A stretch of DNA of 64,000 nt from Luteibacter sp. 9135 (lineage in GTDB: Bacteria; Pseudomonadota; Gammaproteobacteria; Xanthomonadales; Rhodanobacteraceae). The stretch is taken from positions 1,268,501 through 1,332,500 of the forward strand of contig NZ_JQNB01000001.1 of the NCBI RefSeq assembly GCF_000745005.1, read 5' to 3'. Below the pieces are notes generated by a model, which was given only the letters and a program-made list of their open reading frames with translations, was not told the DNA's origin and did no database searches. Made by a program: the position numbers and the translations under genes. Positions 18,954 through 26,931 of this stretch are shown here, in pieces. The stretch's first letter is position 1; every line of letters starts with the position of its first letter.

Positions 18954-19634
18954 TCAGCCGGCGAGCTGCTTCATCAGCACGGCGGCCGCTTCGGACGAGG
19001 AAGCCGGGTTCTGTCCGGTAATCAGCAGGCCATCGGTCACAACGTACGAGCCCCAGTCCGGACCCTTCGAGTAGACGCCGCCCTTGGCCTTGAGCTCGTC
19101 CTCGACTAGGAACGGCACCACCTGGGTGAGGCCGACGCCGTCTTCCTCGGTGTTGGTGAAACCGGTGACCTGCTTACCTTCCACCAGCGGCTTGCCGTCG
19201 GGGGCCTTCACATGGCGCAGCACGCCCGGCGCATGACAGACCAGGGCGACCGGCTTGCCCGCCTCGATGAACGACTCGATCAGCGCGATGGAGTGGGTGT
19301 CCTCCGCCAGGTCCCACAGCGGGCCGTGGCCACCCGGGTAGAAGACGGTGTCGAAGTCGGCCTGTGACACGGTGTCGAGGCGGACGGTGTTCGCAAGCTG
19401 GGCATTGGCGGCAGCATCCGCTTCGAAGCGGCGGGTCACGTCGGTCTGGAAGGACGGCTCGTTGCTCTTGGGATCCAGCGGCGGCTGCCCGCCCAAGGGC
19501 GAGGCCAGCACGATCTCGGCGCCGGCATCCTTGAAGGTGTAGTAAGGCGCGGCGAGCTCTTCGAGCCAGAAACCGGTCTTGCGGCCGGTGTTGCCAAGCT
19601 GGTCGTGGGAGGTGAGGACGATGAGGACTTTCAT
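18954..19634 (-). CDS. DJ-1/PfpI family protein (type 1 glutamine amidotransferase-like, possible glyoxalase)
   Basis: A 226-residue cytoplasmic protein of the DJ-1/PfpI superfamily, near the HchA-like branch. The nucleophile elbow LVCHAPGVL places the reactive Cys at about 133. The acid partner is in GFWLEE (about 25), and the strand motif FYPGGHGPLWDL is intact. Relatives act as methylglyoxal/glyoxal hydratases or chaperones. The start has an AGGAG ribosome binding site. A TAGAC-N5-GTCTA operator lies 25-39 bases before the ATG, matching the one before the NemR-like gene just upstream. Control by that repressor and induction by reactive electrophiles are therefore likely. Confidence 0.9.
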   Translation of the reverse strand: MKVLIVLTSHDQLGNTGRKTGFWLEELAAPYYTFKDAGAEIVLASPLGGQPPLDPKSNEPSFQTDVTRRFEADAAANAQLANTVRLDTVSQADFDTVFYPGGHGPLWDLAEDTHSIALIESFIEAGKPVALVCHAPGVLRHVKAPDGKPLVEGKQVTGFTNTEEDGVGLTQVVPFLVEDELKAKGGVYSKGPDWGSYVVTDGLLITGQNPASSSEAAAVLMKQLAG

Positions 19635-19658
19635 GATGAACTCCTGAGTGAGTTTAAG

Positions 19659-19673
19659 TAGACCGGTCGTCTA
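19659..19673. promoter_or_regulatory. Probable NemR-like operator before the DJ-1 gene
   Basis: The site is TAGACCGGTCGTCTA: perfect 5-base arms TAGAC and GTCTA around CGGTC. The same arms with the same 5-base spacing occur before the repressor gene at 20366-20380. Both sites sit about 25 bases from their start codons, where a bound repressor would block RNA polymerase. Confidence 0.72.
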
Positions 19674-19687
19674 CAAGACGGTTGTTT

Positions 19688-19713
19688 AAAAAGGCGCTTC
19701 GCTGTGAAGCGCC
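19688..19713 (-). terminator. Rho-independent terminator of the NemR-like gene
   Basis: On the minus strand a perfect 8-bp stem GGCGCTTC/GAAGCGCC with a 5-base loop is followed by TTTTT and then a TTAAAC stretch. It begins 22 bases after the regulator's stop codon, so the downstream DJ-1 gene should have its own promoter. Confidence 0.8.
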
Positions 19714-19734
19714 CGGTAGGGCCCTTCCCCCGGA

Positions 19735-20343
19735 TCAAGCGGGAAGGTGCAGGATCTGGCGAGTAGTGACCATGGCCTTATGGAACGGTTCGACGTTGCG
19801 GACGATCTTGACCATGACGCTGGCGCCGAGCCAGAGTTGGTAGAGGCTCTGTGCCACGTCCGACGCTGGATCGTCGACGGACAGCGATCCATCGGCCATG
19901 CCCGCCTCGATCGCCTGGGACAGGTGCGTCACGATGCCTGCAGTGCCGCGCTTCATCGACGCGCGCATCGCTTCGGACAGGTCGGACACCTCGGCACCCA
20001 GCTTCACCGCCAGGCACTTGCCCTGGCAATCCTCGAACGACTGGTTGTGCTCCCACGCCTGGAAATAGTGCTCCAGCCGCTCCGCCGCGGTACCGCCGGC
20101 CTGCCGGAGCGTGCGATCCATATCCGCAAGGTAATCCTGGAAGTAGGCCTCAAGCATGGCCTCGCCGAAGGCCTCCTTGGAAGCGAAGTAGTGATAGAAC
20201 GAGCCCTTCGGAACGCCGGCGGAGGCAAGCACCTCGTTGAGGCCGACCGCCGAGAAGCCCTTGCCGCCCATGATGCGCTGGCCCGTAGCGAGGATCTTCT
20301 CGCGGACGTCGAAGGTTTCGATGGTGGCGGTGGCGGTGGTCAT
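19735..20343 (-). CDS. NemR-like TetR repressor (electrophile sensor)
   Basis: A 202-residue TetR-family repressor. The helix-turn-helix runs through GLNEVLASAGVPKGSFYHYF. From memory of E. coli NemR, the match is high across the protein, including KCLAVKLGAEVSDLSEAMR and LWLGASVMVKI. The NemR sensing Cys106 corresponds to Cys110 here and the partner Lys175 to Lys179. NemR releases DNA when modified by quinones, glyoxals or reactive chlorine. The ATG at 20343 is preferred over an upstream non-ATG start because the operator at 20366-20380 lies just before it. Self-regulation, plus control of the downstream DJ-1 gene through the second site, is inferred. Confidence 0.88.
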   Translation of the reverse strand: MTTATATIETFDVREKILATGQRIMGGKGFSAVGLNEVLASAGVPKGSFYHYFASKEAFGEAMLEAYFQDYLADMDRTLRQAGGTAAERLEHYFQAWEHNQSFEDCQGKCLAVKLGAEVSDLSEAMRASMKRGTAGIVTHLSQAIEAGMADGSLSVDDPASDVAQSLYQLWLGASVMVKIVRNVEPFHKAMVTTRQILHLPA

Positions 20344-20365
20344 GGGTAGAGACCATACCCTCAAT

Positions 20366-20380
20366 TAGACCAGTCGTCTA
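20366..20380. promoter_or_regulatory. Probable NemR-like operator before the repressor gene
   Basis: The site is TAGACCAGTCGTCTA, 23-37 bases before the repressor's ATG. Its arms TAGAC/GTCTA are identical to those at 19659-19673 and 13 of the 15 bases agree apart from the spacer. This implies autoregulation. Confidence 0.72.
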
Positions 20381-20397
20381 CAGCTATTTTCGAAGCG

Positions 20398-20418
20398 GCT
20401 TCGCGGCAGACGCGAAGC
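20398..20418. repeat. Perfect hairpin after the dehydrogenase gene
   Basis: GCTTCGCG at 20398-20405 and CGCGAAGC at 20411-20418 form an 8-bp stem with loop GCAGA. It lies between the end of the dehydrogenase gene and the repressor promoter. No T-run follows on either strand, so it is at best a weak terminator. Confidence 0.45.
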
Positions 20419-20471
20419 TGGAGCAGTTCGTCGTGGATCCGTGTTAGTCCGGCGATGACGGCCTTGTCGGT

Positions 20472-21500
20472 TCAGCTTTCCTGGGTATCCGGCCTGACGA
20501 GCACCAGCTTCCCGAGCATGCTGCCGGCTTCAAGCTGCCGGTGCGCCTCGATCAGGCGTGCGGCATCGATACCGTCGATACGCTGCGTCAGCGTATGCGT
20601 GATGTCGCCCCGGTCGACCAACTCCGCCACCCGCCGCAGCAACGCATGCTGGCGCGCCATGGTGGCTGTGCCGAACATGGCACGGGTAAACATGAGCTCC
20701 CAGTGGATCGAGATCGATTTGCCCTTGAAAGGCGTGATGTCGACGCTGGCCGGATCGTCGATCAAGGCGAACTGGCCTTCCGGCACCAGCGTCTCGGCCA
20801 CTTGCGGTACGTACGTCGCGCTGTGGTTGAGGCCGATCACATAGGCGAGCCCGTCGATACCCAAGGCCTGCAATTGCGGCTTCCAGGGCTGGTGGTGGTC
20901 GATCGTGTGATGGGCGCCGTGATTGAGCACCCAGTCGCGCGTTTCCGGGCGCGACGCTGTACCAACGATCGTCAGGCCCGTGAGCGCACGCGCAAGCTGG
21001 GTCAGGATCGAGCCGACACCTCCCGCGGCGCCCACCACCAGCAGGACGCGGTGCTCCGTGGGGTCCGCTTCGTGCACGCGCAGCCGGTCGAACAGGAGTT
21101 CCCAGGCGGTGATCGCCGTCAAGGGCAGCGATGCGGCCTCGGCAAAGTCCAGCGAAGCAGGCATGGGACCGACGATACGCTCGTCCACGGCCTGCCGTTC
21201 CGCGTTGCTGCCCGGGCGCGTGATATCGCCGGCATACCACACGCGGTCACCGGCCTTGAAGCGCGTCACGCCCGGGCCGACCGCCTTGACGATACCGGCG
21301 GCGTCCCAGCCCAGGATGCGCGGCTGTCCGGCCGGCACATCGCCATGGGCACGGACCTTGGTATCCACCGGGTTGACCGACACGGCGCGCACATCGACCA
21401 ACAGGTCGTGCTCACGCAGCGCCGGCTCGGGCACGTCGACGTCCTGCAACGCCTGGGGCTGGTCGATGGGAAGGTTCTTGAAGAAGCCGACGGCTTTCAT
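20472..21500 (-). CDS. Zinc-type alcohol dehydrogenase-like / quinone oxidoreductase (MDR family)
   Basis: A 342-residue medium-chain dehydrogenase/reductase. An N-terminal GroES-like domain (MKAVGFFKNLPIDQP) is followed by a Rossmann domain with VVGAAGGVGSILTQLAR (about 160). The zinc-ligand cysteines of true alcohol dehydrogenases are missing, as in the quinone reductase-like subgroup known as TIGR02817. Expected activity is NAD(P)H-dependent reduction of quinones or enones. It lies directly upstream of the NemR-like repressor on the same strand. This fits an electrophile-response cluster, although no TAGAC-N5-GTCTA site precedes this gene itself. Confidence 0.88.
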   Translation of the reverse strand: MKAVGFFKNLPIDQPQALQDVDVPEPALREHDLLVDVRAVSVNPVDTKVRAHGDVPAGQPRILGWDAAGIVKAVGPGVTRFKAGDRVWYAGDITRPGSNAERQAVDERIVGPMPASLDFAEAASLPLTAITAWELLFDRLRVHEADPTEHRVLLVVGAAGGVGSILTQLARALTGLTIVGTASRPETRDWVLNHGAHHTIDHHQPWKPQLQALGIDGLAYVIGLNHSATYVPQVAETLVPEGQFALIDDPASVDITPFKGKSISIHWELMFTRAMFGTATMARQHALLRRVAELVDRGDITHTLTQRIDGIDAARLIEAHRQLEAGSMLGKLVLVRPDTQES

Positions 21501-21564
21501 GGGGTGTGTTTCTCCGTAACGGGTGCGGAAGCGATGACGCTATTCTTGCCTGGGATGAGGTCGC

Positions 21565-21696
21565 TTACTTGTATACGCCCAGTTGCTTGAGCAACACGAG
21601 GTTGTCTTCCAGGTGCCCGTTGTCGTGATCCGTCCATCCGTTTAGCAACAAGGGCATAGCGATGAGCGAAGTAGGCTTGTCGTTCGCTGAGCACAT
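21565..21696 (-). CDS. Small ORF (43 aa), doubtful: short gene or gene remnant
   Basis: In the 227-base gap between the dehydrogenase and copD, one minus-strand frame reads MCSANDKPTSLIAMPLLLNG and ends LEDNLVLLKQLGVYK before TAA. The ending has the look of a protein C-terminus (amphipathic helix then a short tail), like the end of small NTF2/SnoaL-fold proteins. The frame stays open only to a TAA just before copD's end, so any parent gene has been cut down. No good ribosome binding site is seen. A competing 65-residue frame in the same place looks non-coding. Confidence 0.25.
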   Translation of the reverse strand: MCSANDKPTSLIAMPLLLNGWTDHDNGHLEDNLVLLKQLGVYK

Positions 21697-21727
21697 CGCG
21701 TCCCGCTGAAAGACGGTGTTGCTGGTC

Positions 21728-22654
21728 TCACGTTACAGGAGAGAGTGTTCCCAGCCACGCCACGAGCCCAAGGATCATCCCGGCCAAACCCGTCTCCACC
21801 AACACGCTGCGCTGAAGGAGACGCAAGGCCCGGCTGGGTTCTCCCTGCTGCCTTGCGATGGTAAGCGCGGGAGCCAGCCGGTAGCGGTTCATGCTCGCCA
21901 CCACGAGCATCATCCCGAACAGCCACAGCTTGATGACGAGAAGATGGCCATAGCGGGTGCTCGCCAGCGTCTCCCACGAGACTCCGGCGATCATCACGTA
22001 GTTGATGACACCCGTCAGCATGAGCAGCGCGACGATCCATACACCGACACGCGTAAAGCCATGTGCGGCCTCGCTTAGGAGGTCGATGGATTGTGGATGC
22101 CCGCGCCGTGCGTCTCGGGCAAGCAGGACGAACGCCACGAGTGCTCCCCACCAGGCACCAGCGGCCCAAAGGTGAACGATATCGGCTGCCAGATGAGCCA
22201 TGCCGCGCGCCGCCGCATCCATCGCGCCATGCCCGGTCCAGGCAAGGCTGGCTAACGAAGCCGCACCGGCGACGGACGCGATAGTCCACATCGGCCTGGC
22301 CGGCCGACGCAGCGCGTGCCCCATAAACAGCAACGCCAGCAGCGCCACCATACGGACCTGCCAAGCCCAACCCATCGTGGTGTCGACTACCAGCACGGCG
22401 TACGTCGACATAGGGATGTCGGACCACGCCGCGGCGCCAGCCATGCCCTTGGCCGACCACGCCAGAGCAGCGACCGAGAGCACAAGCCCTGATATCGATC
22501 CGAAGGCGATCAGCCGGCTATACGACCTGCCCACCCTGCCTGCGCGGTGCGCCTCAGGCAAGGTGTGGAGTGCAAAGAGCGGCACGCCAAACAGCATCAT
22601 CAAGTCGCCGTAGAGTGCCCAGCGCAAGACGATCATCGGCAGCGCGTCACCCAC
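21728..22654 (-). CDS. copD: Copper resistance membrane protein CopD
   Basis: A 308-residue inner-membrane protein with about eight hydrophobic helices. It belongs to the CopD/PcoD family, which works with periplasmic CopC in copper uptake or tolerance. Conserved-looking His and Met residues lie in membrane segments (SLAWTGHGAMDAAARGMAHL, then DIVHLWAAGAWWGALVAF). The GTG start lies 4 bases after the copC stop, so the two are one operon. No CopA, CopB or copper-sensing two-component genes are nearby. That makes a small copper-handling unit more likely than a full resistance island. Confidence 0.88.
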   Translation of the reverse strand: MGDALPMIVLRWALYGDLMMLFGVPLFALHTLPEAHRAGRVGRSYSRLIAFGSISGLVLSVAALAWSAKGMAGAAAWSDIPMSTYAVLVVDTTMGWAWQVRMVALLALLFMGHALRRPARPMWTIASVAGAASLASLAWTGHGAMDAAARGMAHLAADIVHLWAAGAWWGALVAFVLLARDARRGHPQSIDLLSEAAHGFTRVGVWIVALLMLTGVINYVMIAGVSWETLASTRYGHLLVIKLWLFGMMLVVASMNRYRLAPALTIARQQGEPSRALRLLQRSVLVETGLAGMILGLVAWLGTLSPVT

Positions 22655-22658
22655 CGAT

Positions 22659-23042
22659 TTACTTCACTTCGAACGTAAACGAACCTTTGACCGCGTGCGT
22701 ATCTACCGAAACCACGTGCCAGTCAACGCGGTAACTGCCTCGCGTCAGCGGACGGGTTGGCGTAACTACAAGTGTCTGGCCGTCCGTCCCCGTCGCGACC
22801 GCGGTAGCGACCTTCGCCGGCGCCATGGCCATGCCGGGCATGGCTGTGATCATGACGTCGGCAGCGGAAAATTGCGGCATCAACGCCTCGGAAAAGGTCA
22901 GCTGGATGCTACGAGGAGCTGCACCGACGGCTTTGTCGGCGGGCGTCGAGGAGATGAGCTTGGGGTGGGCGAGGGCGCTGCCGCTGAGGAGGAAGGCGGC
23001 AAGGCCGAGCCACGTGACAGCAAGGCGTCGGAATGTAGGCAT
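22659..23042 (-). CDS. copC: Periplasmic copper-binding protein CopC
   Basis: A 127-residue periplasmic protein. The ATG at 23042 (MPTFRRLAVTWLGLAAFLLS) has an AGGA five bases upstream and gives a classic signal peptide. The ATG at 23060 would put six residues before it and lacks a ribosome binding site. The mature protein starts with HPKLISSTPAD, so His1 of the Cu(II) site is exposed. A Met-rich loop (MITAMPGMAMAP) and the late His residues (VDWHVVSVDTHAVKGSF) complete CopC-type copper sites. It is the first gene of the copC-copD pair. Confidence 0.92.
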   Translation of the reverse strand: MPTFRRLAVTWLGLAAFLLSGSALAHPKLISSTPADKAVGAAPRSIQLTFSEALMPQFSAADVMITAMPGMAMAPAKVATAVATGTDGQTLVVTPTRPLTRGSYRVDWHVVSVDTHAVKGSFTFEVK

Positions 23043-23157
23043 GTCAGTCCTGGTGGTCATCGGCTTGGAGGTTCACACGGAAAGGTGAGTGTGGAGCGCG
23101 GTGTGGGTGAATCCACCGCTTCCGGCGCCAAGCATGGGACATGGACCGACGCGAGAG

Positions 23158-23457
23158 TCAAGCTCGGTATGCATGCGGCTGGTCGCCACATTCCATAGGT
23201 GAATTCACCGCGTCACAAGACCGCTTCAGCCTCCGACAAGAAAAGCCATGTCGCTCTAATGCGTTTACTGCGTTTACTGCGTTTGCAAGCGCAATGCCAT
23301 TCGGAATCCATTGCTCAATCTGAGCCTTCGCTTCGCGCGCTGACTGCTGTGGCTGGAAGGTGTCGTTTGGATCGTTTCCACTCACGGCATTACATCCGTG
23401 CATGGCGACGGAGAGAGGAAAGATGCAGATCAATAGCGCTCGGGTCGATCTTTTCAC
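23158..23457 (-). CDS. Small lipoprotein (99 aa), function unknown
   Basis: From a GTG at 23457, with AGGGA nine bases upstream, the frame encodes VKRSTRALLICIFPLSVAMH with a lipobox ending in GC (Cys about 23). The mature part includes AKAQIEQWIPNGIALANAVN and ERHGFSC. This pattern of a short helix, Pro-Gly turn and GF-C is seen in small Xanthomonadales lipoproteins of unknown role. A 9-bp direct repeat (GCGTTTACT at 23261 and 23270, with a third imperfect copy) encodes NAVNAVNA. GC is clearly lower than in neighbouring genes. It lies upstream of copC on the same strand, 115 bases away. Confidence 0.6.
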   Translation of the reverse strand: MKRSTRALLICIFPLSVAMHGCNAVSGNDPNDTFQPQQSAREAKAQIEQWIPNGIALANAVNAVNALERHGFSCRRLKRSCDAVNSPMECGDQPHAYRA

Positions 23458-23619
23458 GACGCGATATCCCTGGCGATGTGGGTATTGCCGTCTGGATGGT
23501 GACATTACGTGATCTTGGCCAGGTTCTGAACGACCGCTTGGCGGGTTGGCGCTACGCTCAGTAAAATGTAAAAATCAAGGGTTGAACGCCTCCTTTATGC
23601 CACCGGTCCCCGAAATAAA

Positions 23620-24474
23620 TTGAAGACCCCCCAAGGCCTGCAGCCGTTGATCGATGACGGCATCATTGACGACGTGCTCCGGCCACTCAAGAGCGGCAAG
23701 GAGGCGGCGGTGTACGTTGTCCGTAGCGGCAACGACGTCCGCTGCGCCAAGGTCTACAAGGACATGGCGCATCGAAGCTTTCAGCAGCGCGTGCAGTATC
23801 AGGAAGGCCGCAAGGTAAGCAGCAGCCGCGAGGCGCGCGCCATCGGCAAGGGAAGCAAGTACGGGCGCAAGCAGCAGGAAGTTGCCTGGAAGAACGCTGA
23901 GGTCGATGCGCTTTACCAGTTGCGCGATGCCGGTGTTCGCGTGCCCGAGCCGTTCGGCTATTTCCACGGCGTGCTGGTGATGGAACTGGTCACGGACGCC
24001 GATGGCCTGTCCGCCCCCCGCCTGGGCGAGGTCGATCTCAGCGCCGATGAGGCTCGGGAATACCATCGGATCCTCGTGCGGCAGGTCGTGCTGATGCTGT
24101 GTGCGGGATTGATCCACGGCGATCTTTCCCCGTACAACGTCCTTGTCGGTCCGGATGGCCCTGTCGTGATCGATTTTCCGCAAGTCGTCAGTGCTACGGG
24201 AAATAATGCGGCGCGCAACATGCTGCTGCGTGACGTCAACAATCTCACCGCCTACCTTGGACGCTCGGCGCCCGAGTTGCTGGAGACGTGGTACGGCGAG
24301 GAGATGTGGGCCTTGCTGCAGGCCGGCGATCTCCGCGCCGATACGGAACTGACCGGTCATTTCGAGCCGGATGAGTCCGAGGTCGATCTGGACAGCATCC
24401 GGCAGTCCATCAATGACGCAAGAGAAGAAATGCTTATACGGCAGCAGGGACGTGAGGCGGCGGAAGAAGACTAG
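23620..24474 (+). CDS. Bacterial RIO1-family protein kinase
   Basis: A 284-residue atypical Ser/Thr kinase of the RIO family. The nucleotide-binding region is SGKEAAVYVVRSG, with the Lys in CAKVYKD. The catalytic loop is LIHGDLSPYNVLV and the metal-binding motif is VVIDFPQVV, so all key residues are present. RIO kinases act in ribosome maturation in archaea and eukaryotes; the bacterial role is poorly known. The start is TTG (MKTPQGLQPLIDDG): the only nearby ATG, at 23598, runs into a stop after eight codons. The gene stands alone in its orientation between the lipoprotein and ntrB. Confidence 0.9.
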   Translation: MKTPQGLQPLIDDGIIDDVLRPLKSGKEAAVYVVRSGNDVRCAKVYKDMAHRSFQQRVQYQEGRKVSSSREARAIGKGSKYGRKQQEVAWKNAEVDALYQLRDAGVRVPEPFGYFHGVLVMELVTDADGLSAPRLGEVDLSADEAREYHRILVRQVVLMLCAGLIHGDLSPYNVLVGPDGPVVIDFPQVVSATGNNAARNMLLRDVNNLTAYLGRSAPELLETWYGEEMWALLQAGDLRADTELTGHFEPDESEVDLDSIRQSINDAREEMLIRQQGREAAEED

Positions 24475-24524
24475 GGGTCAAGGACGCCATTGCATCCACC
24501 CAACCCCTTCCCTAAATTGGTGCA

Positions 24525-25544
24525 ATGCAAGCACCAACCCAAGCCGACCTCCTGACGCTCCTGGGCACCGGCCTAGCCGTCGTCTCCACGGACGGCCGCG
24601 TCAGCTGGATCAACCCAGCCCTCGGCGAACTCCTCGACGTCGGCCCCCGCACCGCCCCCGGGCAGGAGCTCACCGCCCTGATGCGCAACCCAGCCCTGGC
24701 GGCGCAACTCGATCGCGTCGCCCTAGAGCGCCGCGCCTACAACCTCCGCGCCGTCACCTTCGGCGTCGCCCGTGGCCGTGAACTCACTGCCGACCTGATC
24801 CTGCAGCCGCTGGACGACGGCAGCATCCTCGTCGAAGTCCATCCGCTTGCGCCCGAACTCGCGGCAGCCAGCGCCGGCACCCCGCTCTCCGCCACCCTGC
24901 GCGGCTTCGCCCACGAGGTGAAGAACCCCCTCGCCGGCCTGCGCGGCGCCGCCCAACTGCTGGAACGCCGCGTCGTCGACAAGGACCTGCGCCAGCTCGC
25001 CGCCATGGTGATCGCCGAGGCCGACCGGCTTGCCGCGCTCGCCGATGGTCTGCTCCGCCACGGCGGTGCGCCGCGTCTGGGTCCGGTCAACCTCCACGAA
25101 CTGCTGGAGCGCCTTGAAGGCCTGGTCGTCGCCGAAGCGAACGCCCCGCGTGTGCGCCACGACTTCGACCCCAGCCTGCCGGATACGCTGGGCGACGCCG
25201 ACCGCCTGCTCCAGGTGCTGCTCAACCTCACCCGCAATGCCTCTGAAGCGGGTGCTGACACGCTCACCCTGCGCACCCGCGTCGAGCACGGCGCGCGCGT
25301 GGGCGAACGTACCGTGCGCGCCGCGTTGCGCGTAGACGTGATCGACGACGGCCCGGGTGTGCCTGACGAACTGCGCGACACCTTGTTCCAGCCGCTGGTA
25401 TCCGGTCGCCCCGACGGCACCGGGCTGGGGCTGGCGCTGTCACGCGAGATCGCGCTCGAACACGGCGGCGACCTTCGTTACACCAGTCGTCAAGGCGAGA
25501 CCGTCTTTTCCCTCTACCTCCCGATGGAGCGTCCGCATGACTGA
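24525..25544 (+). CDS. glnL: Nitrogen regulation sensor histidine kinase NtrB
   Basis: A 339-residue cytoplasmic histidine kinase. An N-terminal PAS domain (about 10-110) is followed by a dimerisation/phosphotransfer domain with His130 in FAHEVKNPLAGLRGAAQLLE. An ATPase domain follows with LLNLTRNASEAG, DDGPGVP and GTGLGLAL. It is shorter than some relatives but complete. In the Ntr system it phosphorylates or dephosphorylates NtrC under PII control. Its 3' end overlaps ntrC by 8 bases, giving translational coupling. glnA, glnK and amtB are not in the window. Confidence 0.93.
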   Translation: MQAPTQADLLTLLGTGLAVVSTDGRVSWINPALGELLDVGPRTAPGQELTALMRNPALAAQLDRVALERRAYNLRAVTFGVARGRELTADLILQPLDDGSILVEVHPLAPELAAASAGTPLSATLRGFAHEVKNPLAGLRGAAQLLERRVVDKDLRQLAAMVIAEADRLAALADGLLRHGGAPRLGPVNLHELLERLEGLVVAEANAPRVRHDFDPSLPDTLGDADRLLQVLLNLTRNASEAGADTLTLRTRVEHGARVGERTVRAALRVDVIDDGPGVPDELRDTLFQPLVSGRPDGTGLGLALSREIALEHGGDLRYTSRQGETVFSLYLPMERPHD

Positions 25545-26931
25545 GATATGGATCGCCGACGACGATCGCGGGGTGCGTTTCGTGCTGGCCGAGGCCCTGC
25601 GCGATGCCGGTCACAGCGTGCGCGAATTCAGCGCGGGCGATGCGGTGCGCGCGGCGCTGCACGAGAGTCGTCCAGCGCTGCTCGTCACCGATGTGCGCAT
25701 GCCGGGCGAGAACGGCCTGCGCCTGCTCGAAGACCTCACCCGGCGCAACATCGGCCCGGTAATCGTCATGAGTGCGTTCACCGATGTCGCCACCACGGCG
25801 GCGGCGTATCGTGCTGGCGCTGCCGATTACCTGGCCAAGCCGTTCGACCTCGACCGGGCGGTGGAGGCGGTGGGTCGCGCGCTGGCCGCCGCCCATGAGG
25901 AAGTCATCGCACCCGCGCCGCGCGAGGACGAACACGCGCTGCTCGGTGAGAGCACCGCCATGCGCGAAGTATTCCGCCTCATCGGCCGTGTCGCGGCCAG
26001 CGACCTCAACGTGCTGATCACCGGCGAGACCGGCACGGGCAAGGAATTGGTGGCGCGCGCGCTGCACGAGGAAAGCGCACGGCACGGTAAGCCCTATGTC
26101 GCGCTGAACACTGCCGCCATTCCGTCGGAGCTGCTGGAAAGCGAGTTGTTCGGCCACGAGGCCGGCGCGTTCACCGGCGCCACGCGGCGGCAAGCCGGGC
26201 GGTTCGAGCAGGCCGAAGGCGGCACGCTGTTCCTCGATGAAATCGGCGACATGCCGATCGGCCTGCAGACCCGCCTGCTGCGCGTGCTGGCCGGTGGCGA
26301 GTTCTATCGTGTGGGTGGGCGCGAGGCGATCCGCAGCAACGTGCGCATCGTCGCCGCCACGCACCAGGACCTGGAGGCGCGGGTGGAGCAGGGCCTGTTC
26401 CGCGCGGACCTCAAGCATCGTCTGGACGTGGTGCGCATCCAGCTACCGTCGCTGCGCCAGCGCAGCGGCGACATCCCCCTGCTGGCCCGGCACTTCCTCG
26501 CCCGTGCGGCGGCCGAACTGGGTGTGCCGCCCAAGCGTTTCTCGCGTGGCGCGATGAAGGCGGTGGAGCAGCGCGATTACCCGGGCAACGTGCGAGAACT
26601 TGAAAACCTCTGCCGTCGCCTTGCCGTGGTGGCGCCGGGCCTGGAGATACTGGCCAGCGACCTGGGCAGCCTGCCGGCGCGGGAGACGCGCGGCGTGGAA
26701 TGGACGGATGCCCTGCGCATCTGGGCCCAGGACGCGCTGGCGCAGGGCGAGCCCGATATCCACGCGCGTGCCCGCGAGGCGCTGGACAAGACCCTGCTGC
26801 AGGCCGCCCTGCTGGCCAACGACGGCCACCGGCAGCACGCTGCGGCGGCGCTCGGTGTCGGCCGCAACACCCTCACACGCAAACTCGGTGCGTCGCGCAA
26901 GCGGCGGCCGTCCAACGGACAACCCACATGA
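25537..26931 (+). CDS. glnG: Nitrogen regulation response regulator NtrC (sigma-54 activator)
   Basis: 464 residues in three parts. The receiver domain has Asp52 in [13 protein letters not shown]. The AAA+ domain has Walker A GETGTGKE, the sigma-54 loop EAGAFTGAT and Walker [14 protein letters not shown] Fis-type helix-turn-helix closes the protein ([17 protein letters not shown]). The ATG at 25537 lies inside the end of ntrB and gives the expected N-terminus ([13 protein letters not shown]). It activates nitrogen-assimilation genes from enhancers with sigma-54. The stop overlaps the following acetyltransferase start (ATGA). Confidence 0.94.
   Translation: MTEIWIADDDRGVRFVLAEALRDAGHSVREFSAGDAVRAALHESRPALLVTDVRMPGENGLRLLEDLTRRNIGPVIVMSAFTDVATTAAAYRAGAADYLAKPFDLDRAVEAVGRALAAAHEEVIAPAPREDEHALLGESTAMREVFRLIGRVAASDLNVLITGETGTGKELVARALHEESARHGKPYVALNTAAIPSELLESELFGHEAGAFTGATRRQAGRFEQAEGGTLFLDEIGDMPIGLQTRLLRVLAGGEFYRVGGREAIRSNVRIVAATHQDLEARVEQGLFRADLKHRLDVVRIQLPSLRQRSGDIPLLARHFLARAAAELGVPPKRFSRGAMKAVEQRDYPGNVRELENLCRRLAVVAPGLEILASDLGSLPARETRGVEWTDALRIWAQDALAQGEPDIHARAREALDKTLLQAALLANDGHRQHAAAALGVGRNTLTRKLGASRKRRPSNGQPT

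Noticed and set aside
21497..21694. A 65-codon minus-strand ORF beside the dehydrogenase start
   Set aside because: It overlaps the dehydrogenase start region, has Arg/Gln-rich shadow composition and lacks a ribosome binding site.
15978..23569. The 12-base string TCAGTAAAATGT occurs at 15978-15989 and 23558-23569
   Set aside because: Many pairs of shared 12-mers are expected by chance in 64 kb, and neither copy lies at a matching place relative to a gene.
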